Positions 7,769-16,910 of a DNA stretch of 64,000 nt are shown piece by piece. Position numbers and translations under genes: made by a program. The stretch's first letter is position 1, and every line of letters starts with the position of its first letter. Under the pieces are notes generated by a model. It did not search any database and was not told where the DNA came from. It was given only the letters and a program-made list of their open reading frames with translations. The stretch lies in NCBI RefSeq assembly GCF_014171595.1, contig NZ_CP050451.1, forward strand, positions 3,162,001-3,226,000, written 5' to 3'. Source of the stretch: Massilia sp. Se16.2.3 (GTDB lineage: Bacteria > Pseudomonadota > Gammaproteobacteria > Burkholderiales > Burkholderiaceae_D).

Positions 7769-8575
7769 ATGAACACGACCGCACATCAGCGCATGCCGTA
7801 CGCGTGGCTTGCCCTGTTATTTCTCGGCGCTCCCGCCTTCGCCACGGAAGCCGATACCCCCACGCCGACGACGGAAGTCGTCTCGCCCCTGTCGTTCAAC
7901 ACCACCATCGCCTCCCAGTACGTCTCGCGCGGCTTTCGCCAGACCTGGGGCAAGCCGGCGGCGCAGGCCGGGGTCGACTATGCGCACGCAAGCGGCTGGT
8001 CGGCCGGTGCCTGGGCCTCGAACGTCAGCCGCCGCTATGTCGAGGGCGCGAGGTTTGAGGTCGACCTGTACGGCGGCTACAGCGGCACCGCCGGTCCGCT
8101 CGGGGTCAGCCTGATGGCCTATTACTACGCCTACCCGGGCGCGCTGATCAAGGCGACCGGCACCCGCTTCAACTACGGCGAAGTGTCGGCCGGCCTGGCC
8201 TACAAGGCGCTCTACGCCAAGTACAACGTCACCTTCACGCGCGACTTCTTCGGCATCACGAATGCGCGCGGCACCGGCTACCTCGACAGTGGCGCGAACG
8301 TCGACCTCGGCCACGCCACCACGCTCAACCTGCATGCGGGCGAGGGCCGCGTCGCCGGCGCCGGCAACGATTACTGGAACTGGCGCGACGTCAAGATCGG
8401 CGTGACGCGCAAGTTCACGGGCGGCTGGAGCGGCGCCGCCGCCTTCACCCGTGCATTCGGCGCCACCCACGCCTACGACAGCTACACCACGGGCGTGCCG
8501 GACACGTCCGGGCACATTGCCTTTTCGAACCCGGCCAAGAATACCTTCGTCGTCAGCCTGACGCGGACCTTCTGA
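7769..8575 (+). CDS. TorF family putative porin
   Basis: This 268-aa outer-membrane protein has an N-terminal signal peptide ending near PAFAT. The diagnostic TorF-family opening is NTTIASQYVSRGFRQTWGKP. Alternating amphipathic beta-strands follow (VDLYGGYSGTAG, SLMAYYYAYPG, AGLAYKALYAKYN). The C-terminus ends in an aromatic Phe (VVSLTRTF), the usual BAM-recognition signal. The family is thought to form a beta-barrel of unknown substrate. It stands just ahead of a chemoreceptor gene on the same strand (23-bp gap); whether the two are co-transcribed is uncertain. Confidence 0.87.
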   Translation: MNTTAHQRMPYAWLALLFLGAPAFATEADTPTPTTEVVSPLSFNTTIASQYVSRGFRQTWGKPAAQAGVDYAHASGWSAGAWASNVSRRYVEGARFEVDLYGGYSGTAGPLGVSLMAYYYAYPGALIKATGTRFNYGEVSAGLAYKALYAKYNVTFTRDFFGITNARGTGYLDSGANVDLGHATTLNLHAGEGRVAGAGNDYWNWRDVKIGVTRKFTGGWSGAAAFTRAFGATHAYDSYTTGVPDTSGHIAFSNPAKNTFVVSLTRTF

Positions 8576-8598
8576 ACGTCTCCCACCTTGATACGATC

Positions 8599-10617
8599 AT
8601 GAACACCACAGCATCCAAGCCACGCCGCTTCGCCTTCCTTTCCACGCTGTCGCTGAACGCGCGCATCTGCGCCAGCGCCACCGCCCTCGGTATCCTCAGC
8701 CTGGTCCTGACTTCCAGCTTCATCGCCGTGAAGAACAGCGCGTCGGCCGAACGGACCGCGATGGAACTGGCGCGCACCTCGGCGCGCGAAGCGGCCGGCG
8801 CGTGCTGCAGGCGCGCATCGGCGCCAACTTCGCCGCGGTCGATACGCTCGCGAGCCAGCTCAGCACAACCCACGGCGCCGGTCACGCGCTGGCGCGCGAG
8901 CAGATCGGCGAAATGACCCGCTCGCTGGTGCTCGGTTCGCCCGACCTGATCGGTGCGGCCGTCACCTTCGAGCCGAATGCCTACGACGGCAAGGACGCCG
9001 AGTATGCGGGCAAGAAGCCGCACTACGACGACAGCGGCCGCTACATGCCTTACTACACGCGGGCTGCGAATGGCGGCATCGGCATCGAGCCGATCGTGTT
9101 CACGACCACGCCCGGCGCGAACGACTGGTATGACATCCCGAAGGCAAGCGGCAAGAAGCACTTCACCGAGCCCTACGTGTATCCGATCAACGGAAAGGAC
9201 GTGCTGATGGCCTCGATGGTCGCGCCGGTCATCATGGACGGCGGCTTCAAGGGCACCGTCAGCGCCGACTTCCAGGTGGCGACCCTGGGCGCCATCCTGG
9301 GCGACATGAAGGTGATCGAGGGTGGCGTGCTGACCCTGGTCTCGAACGGCGGCCTGTACGCCAGCCACCCGGACGCGGCGCGCCTGGGCAAGAAGGCGGC
9401 CGACATCCCCGAAGCGGCACTGGAGAGCATTCGCCGGGCAAGCCCTATGAATTCGTCGACGCCACCAACACCGTGCGCCTGCTGCAGCCGCTGCGTGTCG
9501 GCCCCGGCATGGCACCCCGGGCGGTGGCGCTGAGCTTCCCGCATGCAGTCGCCACCGCATCGGCGCGCGAGCTGGCCACCTACGCAGCACTGGTCTCGGT
9601 CGCCTGCGCGCTGCTGGCAGCTTTCCTGCAGGTGACGCTGCTGAACCGCATGATGCGTCCCCTGCGCACGCTCGCCACGGCGATGTCGGGCCTGGCCGGC
9701 GGCAATGCCGACCTGAGCGCGCGCCTGGAAGTGCGCGGCAAGGACGAACTGGCCATCATTGCGGCCGGCTTCAATGGCTTCGTGGCCAAGATCCAGGGCG
9801 TACTCAGCCGCGTACGTACGAGTTCGGACAGCGTGGCCCTGGCCAGCGGCGAGATCCGCCGGGGAACGCCGACCTGTCGGCCCGCACCGAGCAGCAGGCC
9901 AGCGCGCTGGAGGAAACGGCGGCATCGATGGAAGAACTGACCTCGACCGTGCGCCAGAACGCCGACAACGCGCGCCAGGCCAACCAGATGGCCGAGTCCG
10001 CGTCCAGCGTTGCCCAGCGTGGCGGCGAGGTGGTCGGCCAGGTGGTCGAGACCATGGCCTCGATCGAGATGTCGTCGCGCAAGGTCGTCGACATCATTTC
10101 CGTCATCGACGGCATTGCCTTCCAGACCAATATCCTCGCCCTGAACGCGGCCGTGGAAGCGGCACGGGCGGGCGAGCAGGGCCGCGGCTTTGCCGTCGTC
10201 GCCAGCGAGGTGCGCAACCTGGCCCAGCGCAGCGCCGCTGCTGCCGGGGAAATCAAGGGCCTGATCGGCGACTCGGTCGACAAGGTCGGCGAGGGCTCGA
10301 TGCTGGTCGCCGAAGCCGGCGAGACGATGCGCCAGGTGGTCGAGAGCGTGCGCCGCGTGAGCGACATCGTCAGCGAGATCAGCGCGACCAGCGTCGAGCA
10401 GAGCAACGGCATCGGCCAGGTCAACAGCGCCATCGGTCAGATGGACGACGTGACCCAGCAGAACGCGGCCTGGTCGAGCAGGCCTCGGCGGCCACGGAAA
10501 GCCTGCAGCAGCAGGCCGCGACCCCTGGTGGCGCTCGTTGGCGAGTTCCGCATCGACGCGGCGCAGCCGCCAGCGGGCAGGGCAGACCCGGCACCGCTGG
10601 CGCTGCCGGCGCGCTGA
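8599..10617 (+). pseudogene. Methyl-accepting chemotaxis protein with Cache sensor (five apparent frameshifts)
   Basis: When the frames are stitched together the product is a standard transmembrane chemoreceptor. TM1 is in RICASATALGILSLVLTSSF. A periplasmic dCache-like sensor follows (PYVYPINGKDVLMASMVAPV), then TM2 ([18 protein letters not shown]) and a HAMP region ([16 protein letters not shown]). The conserved signalling tip is [20 protein letters not shown] with [15 protein letters not shown]. The frame changes near 8800, 9436, 9858, 10469 and 10525, each time by one or two bases in a GC-rich run, with family sequence resuming at once. That pattern is more like sequencing indels than decay. 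It would sense an extracellular ligand and signal through CheA/CheW; the ligand is unknown. Confidence 0.85.
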
Positions 10618-10640
10618 GGCGCGGCAGCCGGTACCATCGA

Positions 10641-10665
10641 CGGGGCGCACGCGCCCCGTTTTTTT
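10641..10665 (+). terminator. Rho-independent terminator
   Basis: CGGGGCG (10641-10647), loop CACG-like, and CGCCCCG (10652-10658) are followed by seven T. It ends the chemoreceptor transcript, upstream of the tRNA gene. Confidence 0.88.
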
Positions 10666-10746
10666 CGTCCGTCGCCCTCGCGCCGCCGGGCAATGTTGCA
10701 CCTTTGATCCTGATTTCCCTGCGCCTGTGCTAGAATCGCGGCCGCT

Positions 10747-10833
10747 GCCCGGATGGTGAAACTGGTAGACACCCGGGACTTAAAATCCCGTGCCAGAAAT
10801 GGCGTGCCGGTTCGATCCCGGCTCCGGGCACCA
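10747..10833 (+). tRNA. tRNA-Leu (anticodon UAA)
   Basis: Acceptor strand GCCCGGA (10747-10753) pairs with TCCGGGC (10823-10829), followed by an encoded ACCA. The anticodon stem CGGGA/TCCCG encloses the loop CTTAAAA, giving anticodon TAA. A class II long variable arm (TGCCAGAAATGGCG) and a T-arm with GGTTCGATCCC are present. A TAGAAT -10 hexamer lies at 10731-10736. Confidence 0.97.
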
Positions 10834-10907
10834 GCATGCCTGCGCCCCGCGCGCGGTGCGGTGCAGCACGGCAGTGGCCTCACACAAGCACAATCGCCCG
10901 CGTGCCC

Positions 10908-11534
10908 TCATGCCGTTTTCCGGCGGCGCGAACATCCAGCCAGGCCTGCAGCACCCAGGGCGAAGAGGGCCAGGCTCGCTGGCTCAGCAATAGCATGCTG
11001 CTTCGGCACAACGTGACGCAACAGGTCGTTGTAGCGCTCCCCATCCGTGTTTTCCAAGTACCAGTCGAGCATCGCAACCATGCCAGGATCCACCTCGCCA
11101 CGGGTGACATACCCGGACGGGTAGCGCACGTTCGGCTGGAGCGTGTACCAAGGAAAAGGCGATCAGACTTGCTTGAATGAATAGTACGAAATGAAGCGGA
11201 ACGTATCTGGCGAATTTGTCCCGGAGAAGTTAAACCAGATATGGTAAGACAAGCCTTCCGTGTCTTCGTCGCCGATCTCGAACAGCGACGGTCCGCGGTT
11301 GTTGTAGCGCGCACTGACCCGCTCGATATCCGAATAGCCGTTTGGTGAAAAATTATGCACGCTCTCATTGGCATTGCCGACAGTCAGGTCGAAGTAGGCT
11401 ATCGACAAGTCTTCTTCGTTCTGGACGATATAACCGTACAGTTCGGGGCTGCTGACGTTCCATTGCACGTAGCTGGCTGATGCGTTGAGCGACAACAGGG
11501 CGGTGGCTGCAAAGGCGAAAAGTCTTTTGAGCAT
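10908..11534 (-). pseudogene. PEP-CTERM protein interrupted by an in-frame TGA
   Basis: The frame from ATG 11534 encodes a signal peptide (MLKRLFAFAATALLSLNASA) and a beta-rich domain related to the PEP-CTERM protein at 6757-7377. TGA at 11163-11165 (codon 124) stops it. The same frame continues downstream without a shift through SGYVTRGEVDPGMVAML to a normal sorting tail (AEPASLALFALGAAGLAG, then CSRRRKTA). The total of 208 codons matches the 206-aa relative, so the stop is a nonsense change rather than an indel. As written, the product would be secreted without its sorting signal. No evidence for recoding of UGA is visible. The start has AAAGGA upstream and a consensus sigma-54 promoter. 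Confidence 0.75.
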
Positions 11535-11567
11535 GATTGTTGTCCTTTGTGGTTGAGCCACGTCGTG

Positions 11568-11584
11568 GAGCAACCTTCGTGCCA
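11568..11584 (-). promoter_or_regulatory. Sigma-54 (RpoN) type -24/-12 promoter
   Basis: On the minus strand it reads TGGCAC-GAAGG-TTGCTC, a full match to the TGGCAC-N5-TTGC consensus. It is 33 bp upstream of the ATG at 11534 and directs transcription of the interrupted PEP-CTERM gene. Confidence 0.78.
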
Positions 11585-11767
11585 ACAGAAAATTAACTTT
11601 TAGTATCAATTATTTATGCGGCCGCGTCGTCGCCGGCGGTGTCCCGCTGTCAGTTTCGTCGACAGCGGGGCACGGCATTCGGCTACGGCCGAGCCAGCGA
11701 ATGGTGTAGCATGCTCCCCGGCGCAAGCATCAGCAGGGCGCCACCGGAAGAAGTACAAGGAACGACA

Positions 11768-12556
11768 TTGAACATCACCATCAACGACCAGCTGCGGGCC
11801 TTCGTGGACCCGCTGACCGACATCGAATACGCCGCGCTCGAGCGCAGCCTGCTGGCCGAGGGCTGCCGCGACGCCCTCGTGCTCTGGGGCGACACCCTGA
11901 TCGACGGCCATAACCGCTACGACATCTGCCGCAGGCACGGCATCGAATTCCGCACCGTCCAGAACAACAACTTCGCGTCCATCGAGGACGTGATGCTGTG
12001 GATGATCGACAACCACCTGGCGCGGCGCAGCGTGTCGGACTTCCAGCGCGGTTTGCTGGCCCTGCGCAAGAAGGAAATCGTCAGCGCGCGCATGGCCCAG
12101 AAGCTGGCCGACGAACCGCCCGCACCAAACCCGGACGACATGGACAGCCGGCCGCCGCCGCCCTGGAACACGCGCGAGGAAGTCGCCAAGGCGGCGCGGG
12201 TGTCGAGCAACACCATCAGCCAGATCGAACGCATCCAGAAGGCGGCCACGCCCCAGCTGGTCGAGGCGGTGCGCAGCGGCACCATCTCGATCAACGCGGC
12301 GGCGAACGTTGCCCAGCTGCCGCAGGAAATGCAGATCGCCGCGGTGGCGGGCGGGCGCAAGGAGTTGCAGCAGGCCGCGCGCCAGGTGCGCGAGCAGAAG
12401 ATGGCCAGCAAGCCGAAGAAGCTGGGGCCGGACGGCGAGCCGGTCGACGAAAAGCTGGCCCTGCGCGCCGAGATTGCCTCGCTCAAGGACCGGCTTGCCA
12501 CCTTGCTGACCGAGAACGACATCCTCAAGCAGAAGCTGGCCGCCGCCGGGGCTTGA
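11768..12556 (+). CDS. ParB/Srx-like N-terminal domain protein (plasmid-partition-like regulator)
   Basis: A 262-aa protein. Its first part resembles the ParB/sulfiredoxin nuclease fold (DTLIDGHNRYDICRRHGIEF, then FASIEDVMLWMIDNHLARRS). A helix-turn-helix-like region follows (REEVAKAARVSSNTISQIER, about residues 137-160). The C-terminal part is a charged coiled coil (LRAEIASLKDRLATLLTEND). This suggests a DNA-binding protein. No ParA partner is adjacent, so it is not a classic partition locus. TTG at 11768 is chosen because AAGGAA lies five bases ahead; ATG 11711 is an alternative. A 9-bp hairpin without T-run (CCCGCTGTC/GACAGCGGG, 11643-11669) lies upstream. Confidence 0.65.
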   Translation: MNITINDQLRAFVDPLTDIEYAALERSLLAEGCRDALVLWGDTLIDGHNRYDICRRHGIEFRTVQNNNFASIEDVMLWMIDNHLARRSVSDFQRGLLALRKKEIVSARMAQKLADEPPAPNPDDMDSRPPPPWNTREEVAKAARVSSNTISQIERIQKAATPQLVEAVRSGTISINAAANVAQLPQEMQIAAVAGGRKELQQAARQVREQKMASKPKKLGPDGEPVDEKLALRAEIASLKDRLATLLTENDILKQKLAAAGA

Positions 12557-12600
12557 CGCCAGGGGCCGGCCTCGAACGACAACAACAAAGGAGATCACGC

Positions 12601-14850
12601 ATGTCGCTGTCCCGCTACCTGTCACCGGCGCTGTTCGGCGCCACCCTGGCCGCTTTCGTTCCCGCCTTCGCTCCATCCACCGCGCTGGCCGGGACCGCCC
12701 CGCTGGCAAAGCGGGAAGCGCCTGCCTCCGCCGACCTGGCCCGCTGGCGCAAGAGCGCGGCGCGCGTGACCATCCTGCGCGACAAATGGGGCATTCCCCA
12801 CGTGTTCGGCAAGAAGGATGCCGATGCCGTCTTCGGGATGCTGTACGCCCAGGCCGAGGACGATTTCAACCGCGTCGAAATGAACTACATCAACGCGATG
12901 GGGCGCCTGGCCGAAGTCGAGGGCGAGCGCGAAATCTGGCGCGACCTGCGCATGAAGCTCTACATCACCCCAAGCGACCTGCAGGCCAAGTATGCCGCCA
13001 GCCCGGCCTGGCTGAAACAGCTGATGGTCGGTTTCGCCGACGGCCTGAACTTCTACCTGCACACCCATCCGGAAGTCAAACCGAAGCTGATCACGCGCTT
13101 CGAGCCCTGGATGGCGCTTGCTTTTTCCGAAGGCAGCATCGGCGGCGACATCGAAGAGATCGCGCTGAAAGACCTGGAAGCCTTCTACGGGGGGCGCGGC
13201 GAACCGAAGCTTGCCGACAACCGCAACGTGCACGACGAGGAGCCGCGCGGCTCGAATGGCTTCGCCATCGCGCCGAAGCTGAGCAAATCAGGCCACCCGC
13301 TGCTCCTGATCAATCCGCACACCTCCTTCTACTTCCGCCCTGAAATCCACATGGTGAGCGACGAGGGCCTGAATGCCTATGGCGCCGTTACCTGGGGCCA
13401 GTTCTTCATTTACCAGGGTTTCAACGAGCGCGCCGGCTGGATGCACACCTCAGGCGGCGGCGACGTCATCGACGAATACCTGGAAACCGTGACGGAGCGC
13501 GATGGCAAGGTCTTCTACAAGTACGGCGACGGGGAACGCGCGATGCGCGCCGTGCCGGTCACGCTACCCTACAAGCAGGCTGACGGAACAATGGCCAGCC
13601 GCACCGTCACGGCCTGGTTCAGCCACCACGGCCCCATCATCCGCAGCGAGAACGGCAAGTGGGTGGCCGTCAGAATGATGGACGAGCCGGTCAAGGCGCT
13701 GACCCAGTCCTACTCGCGCACCAAGGCGAAGAATTACGCCGCCTTCTACAAGGCGATGGAGCTGCGCACGAATTCCTCGAACAACACCGTGTATGCCGAC
13801 GGCGACGGCAATATTGCCTACTTCCACGGCAACTTCATCCCGAAACGCGACCCGCGCTTCGACTGGACCAAACCCGTGGACGGCAGCAACCCCGCCACCG
13901 AATGGCAGGGCCTGCACGATATCAAGGACACGATCACGCTGTTCAATCCGGCCAGCGGCTACATCTCGAACACGAACAACTGGCCGTTCTCGTCCTCCGG
14001 CGCGAACAGCCCGAAACGCCAGGACTACCCGGCCTACATGTGGTCGCTGCCTGAGAACGCGCGCGGCGTCCACGCCGAACGCGTGCTGAAAGACGCGAAA
14101 GGGCTCACGCTCGACAGCCTGATCGCCACCGCCTACGACAGCTATCTCACGGCTTTCGAGCCGCTGGTGCCCCAGCTGGTGCGCGACTTCGAAGCCCTGC
14201 CGGCGAGCGACCCGCGCAAGGCGGCGCTGGCGCCGCAAGTGGCGGCCCTGCGCGGCTGGGACCTGCGCTTTGGCGCAGCATCCGTGCCGACCTCGCTCGC
14301 CGTCTACTGGGGCCAGGAGATGGTGGCCGCCGCGGACCCGCAGGCACGCGCGGCCGGCCTGCCGACCGTGGACTACATCACCACGCGCATTGGCGCCGGC
14401 GAACGCCTGGGCGCGCTGGAACGGGCGACGACGAAATTGACGGCCGACTTCGGCACCTGGCAAACGCCCTGGGGCGAGATCAACCGTTTCCAGCGCACCA
14501 GCGGCGCCATCGACCAGCAATACGACGACAGCAAACCGAGCTACCCGGTCGCCTTCACCTCGGCCACCTGGGGTTCGCTGGCGTCCTTCGGCATGGTGGC
14601 CAAACAGAAGACGAAACGGATTTATGGCGACCGCGGCAACAGTTTTGTCGCCGTCGTCGAGTTCGGCCCGAAGCTGCGCGCGAAAAGCATTCTCGCGGGC
14701 GGGCAGAGCGGCAACCCTGCCTCGAAGCATTTCGCCGACCAGGCGGAGATGTACAGCCGCGGCGAGTTCAAGGATGTGCTGTTCTACAAGCAGGACATCG
14801 AGAAGCAGCTCGAGCGCAAATACCACCCCGGCCAACGGGAGACGCGATGA
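12601..14850 (+). CDS. Penicillin acylase family protein (Ntn-hydrolase)
   Basis: This 749-aa protein has a signal peptide (cleavage near STALAGTA), so it should act in the periplasm. Family members are made as one precursor that self-cleaves, exposing an N-terminal Ser on the beta chain. The expected cleavage site is visible in EEPRGSNGFAIAP (near 13250), with the beta chain starting at Ser. The alpha-chain landmarks DKWGIPHVFGKKDADAVFG and YAQAEDDFNR are also present. Substrates of this family include beta-lactams, acyl-homoserine lactones and aculeacin-like lipopeptides; the sequence does not decide between them. A strong AAAGGAGA precedes the ATG. The stop overlaps the next start (ATGA), indicating an operon with the acetyltransferase. 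Confidence 0.9.
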   Translation: MSLSRYLSPALFGATLAAFVPAFAPSTALAGTAPLAKREAPASADLARWRKSAARVTILRDKWGIPHVFGKKDADAVFGMLYAQAEDDFNRVEMNYINAMGRLAEVEGEREIWRDLRMKLYITPSDLQAKYAASPAWLKQLMVGFADGLNFYLHTHPEVKPKLITRFEPWMALAFSEGSIGGDIEEIALKDLEAFYGGRGEPKLADNRNVHDEEPRGSNGFAIAPKLSKSGHPLLLINPHTSFYFRPEIHMVSDEGLNAYGAVTWGQFFIYQGFNERAGWMHTSGGGDVIDEYLETVTERDGKVFYKYGDGERAMRAVPVTLPYKQADGTMASRTVTAWFSHHGPIIRSENGKWVAVRMMDEPVKALTQSYSRTKAKNYAAFYKAMELRTNSSNNTVYADGDGNIAYFHGNFIPKRDPRFDWTKPVDGSNPATEWQGLHDIKDTITLFNPASGYISNTNNWPFSSSGANSPKRQDYPAYMWSLPENARGVHAERVLKDAKGLTLDSLIATAYDSYLTAFEPLVPQLVRDFEALPASDPRKAALAPQVAALRGWDLRFGAASVPTSLAVYWGQEMVAAADPQARAAGLPTVDYITTRIGAGERLGALERATTKLTADFGTWQTPWGEINRFQRTSGAIDQQYDDSKPSYPVAFTSATWGSLASFGMVAKQKTKRIYGDRGNSFVAVVEFGPKLRAKSILAGGQSGNPASKHFADQAEMYSRGEFKDVLFYKQDIEKQLERKYHPGQRETR

Positions 14851-15412
14851 CGCGCAGCGAAAAGGACAAGATGGCAGCCGGCGAGCTCTACCACCCGAGC
14901 GCGCCCGAGCTGCAGGTCGAGCTGGAAGCCTGCGCGGCCTGGCTGGCGCGCTATAACGCGGCGATCGGCGAACCGGCCGCCGCCTGGCATGCGCTGGCAG
15001 CGGAGCGTCTCGGCGCGGTGGGCGAGGGCGCCATGCTGCGTCCGCCGTTCTACTGCGACTACGGCTTCAACATCCACCTCGGCACCGGCGTCTTCCTCAA
15101 CTACAACTGCGTGATCCGGACACGGCGCGCGTGACCATCGGCGACGACACCCGTATCGGGCCGGCCGTGCAGATCTACACGGCCGACCACCCGCGCGAGC
15201 CCGATGTGCGCCGCAGCGGCCTGGAACGCGGCGTGCCCGTCACCATCGGCCGCAATGTCTGGATCGGCGGCGGCGCCATCGTCCTGCCGGGCGTGACGAT
15301 CGGCGACGATGCCATCGTCGGCGCCGGCAGCGTCGTCACGCGCGACGTGCCGGCGGGCGCGACTGTCGTCGGCAATCCGGCGCGCGCCGTGGGCAAGAAG
15401 GACAACGGCTGA
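14847..15412 (+). pseudogene. Maltose O-acetyltransferase-like sugar acetyltransferase (one-base deletion)
   Basis: The N-terminal MAC segment (EKDKMAAGELYHPSAPELQ) and the left-handed beta-helix of a hexapeptide acetyltransferase are present. The second half carries the catalytic-region ADHP and the repeats [20 protein letters not shown] and [17 protein letters not shown]. The frame breaks in ATCCGG (15114-15119). Inserting one T there yields the family sequence [13 protein letters not shown], so this is almost certainly a single-base deletion and possibly a sequencing error. The enzyme would transfer acetyl from acetyl-CoA to a sugar hydroxyl in the cytoplasm. It overlaps the acylase gene by four bases. 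Confidence 0.85.
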
Positions 15413-15438
15413 GCTGGCGCCGGTGATTGCCGCCGCGC

Positions 15439-15444
15439 TATAAT
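15439..15444 (+). promoter_or_regulatory. -10 box TATAAT upstream of thymidine kinase
   Basis: A perfect TATAAT lies 31 bp before the GTG start of the thymidine kinase gene. No good -35 hexamer is visible at 16-18 bp, so this is only a partial promoter call. Confidence 0.45.
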
Positions 15445-15474
15445 TTCGCGATTCTCTTTCGGCGTGGGCAGGCA

Positions 15475-16026
15475 GTGGCAAAACTCTATTTCAGGTATTC
15501 GGCGATGAACGCCGGCAAGTCGACGGCGCTGCTGCAAGTGGCACACAATTATGAAGAGCAGGGCCAGCAGGTCAAGCTCTACACCGCCGCGATCGACAAC
15601 CGCTACGGCGTCGGCCTGATCACCTCGCGTCTCGGCGCCCAGCGCGAGGTCGACACCTTCGACGCGCACACCGATTTCCTGGCCCAGGCCCCGGCCGTTG
15701 CCTGCGTGCTGGTCGACGAAGCCCAGTTCCTCACCACCGTCCAGGTCCAGCAATTGCACCAGCTGGCGCAAGTGCGCGGCGTGCCCGTGATCTGCTACGG
15801 CCTGCGCAGCGATTTTCGCGGCGAACCGTTCCCCGGCTCGGCTTACCTGCTGGCGCTGGCCGACGACATCGAGGAAATCAAGAACATCTGCACCTGCGGC
15901 AAGAAGGCGACGATGAACATCCGCGTCGACACGGCAGGGCGCCGCATCCGCGAGGGCGAGCAGGTCAGCATTGGCGGCAACGAGAGCTACCGCCAGGCTT
16001 GCGGCCGCTGCTTCTACGCTGGCTGA
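15475..16026 (+). CDS. tdk: Thymidine kinase (type II)
   Basis: This 183-aa enzyme phosphorylates thymidine to dTMP with ATP in the pyrimidine salvage pathway. Visible motifs are Walker A (SAMNAGKST), Walker B/DEAQ (VLVDEAQFL), the substrate-binding SDFRGEPFPGS region, and the zinc-binding cysteines CTCGKKA and ACGRCF. The GTG start (VAKLYFRYSAMNAG) places the P-loop at the family's usual distance from the N-terminus; the longer upstream frame is not family-like. It is followed after 9 bp by a membrane metallopeptidase gene. Confidence 0.95.
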   Translation: MAKLYFRYSAMNAGKSTALLQVAHNYEEQGQQVKLYTAAIDNRYGVGLITSRLGAQREVDTFDAHTDFLAQAPAVACVLVDEAQFLTTVQVQQLHQLAQVRGVPVICYGLRSDFRGEPFPGSAYLLALADDIEEIKNICTCGKKATMNIRVDTAGRRIREGEQVSIGGNESYRQACGRCFYAG

Positions 16027-16035
16027 ACATCTGAA

Positions 16036-16596
16036 ATGAGCGCCTTGGCGGCCTGCACGGCCGTGCTGCCTGCGTTCCTGTGCAGCCATGGCGCAGCGCT
16101 GAGCGACATCCTGCTCTACCTGGTTCCGTCGGCCGCGCTCGCTTTCCTGTTCTGGATGCTCAGCAGTGCCCATCCGGCGTTCTTCCTGCTGACCGCACCC
16201 GGCACCCTGTGCCACGAGCTGGCGCATTTCGGCGTGGGCCTGCTCACCAATGCCGAACCGGTCGCCATCGACCTCTTCCCCAAGCGCAAGGGGAAGGTCT
16301 GGGAGCTCGGCTCGGTCAGCTTTGCCAACCTGCGCTGGTACAACGCGGCGCCGGCGGCGCTGGCACCCTTGCTCATCCTGCTGTTGCCGCTGGGCGTCGC
16401 CGCCTGGCGCACTCGCCCGGGCTGGCATTTCATGCCGCTCGACCTGCTGCTGGCCGTTTTGCTCGCGCCACAGTTCCTGTCGTTCTGGCCGTCCCCGGTG
16501 GATTGGCGCCTGGCGGCGCGTTCCTGGCCCTGGCTGCTGGTCGGCGCTGCCGTGGCCGGCCTGTACTGGGGACGCGGCGTTTTGCCGTTCCTGTAG
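16036..16596 (+). CDS. M50-like membrane metallopeptidase
   Basis: This 186-aa inner-membrane protein has about four hydrophobic segments. A zinc-binding HExxH motif (LCHELAHFGVGLL) lies near residues 58-70, inside a hydrophobic region as in site-2-protease-like M50 enzymes. The protein is short, and no second M50 DG-type motif was recognised, so the peptidase role is only inferred from HExxH and topology. It probably shares a transcript with the thymidine kinase gene. Confidence 0.65.
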   Translation: MSALAACTAVLPAFLCSHGAALSDILLYLVPSAALAFLFWMLSSAHPAFFLLTAPGTLCHELAHFGVGLLTNAEPVAIDLFPKRKGKVWELGSVSFANLRWYNAAPAALAPLLILLLPLGVAAWRTRPGWHFMPLDLLLAVLLAPQFLSFWPSPVDWRLAARSWPWLLVGAAVAGLYWGRGVLPFL

Positions 16597-16910
16597 CCGG
16601 CCGCGGCGCCGCAACGGCCTGGCCTGGGCGGGGCGCTCTTGACCGAGTGGCATCGACTCTATTTCCGTTCATAAAATTTTTCGCGGCGTGCCCTTAAGCC
16701 AGCCTTAATCCGGCGCCGCGCAAGCGTATCTTGCGGCTCTGCGCGCTTGCGTCATCCTGTAGAATGGGTTCGCTCGCCGTCGATACCACTGGTATCCGGC
16801 GCCGGTCCGGAGCGGCAGCAGGAAGTTGCCATCCGGATTTTGAGTGCCTGGCAGAGGTGTTGCCAGGTGCTCTCAGCCAAGATTCGCATTCACGTTCGGA
16901 GAACGCATAC
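16597..16910 (+). promoter_or_regulatory. Intergenic region with probable promoter for tail-specific protease
   Basis: No gene is seen here. A TAGAAT -10-like hexamer at 16760-16765 is the best promoter candidate, giving a leader of about 140 nt; its -35 is poor. GGAG at 16898-16901 is the ribosome binding site of the next gene. Confidence 0.35.

Noticed and set aside
11163..11165. Selenocysteine coding at the in-frame TGA
   Set aside because: No selenocysteine insertion hairpin was recognised just downstream, no redox motif surrounds it, and no selenoprotein genes are nearby; a nonsense change is simpler.
11768..12556. Plasmid or prophage partition locus at the ParB-like gene
   Set aside because: No ParA, integrase, replication gene or att-like repeat was found nearby, although a tRNA-Leu lies about 900 bp away.
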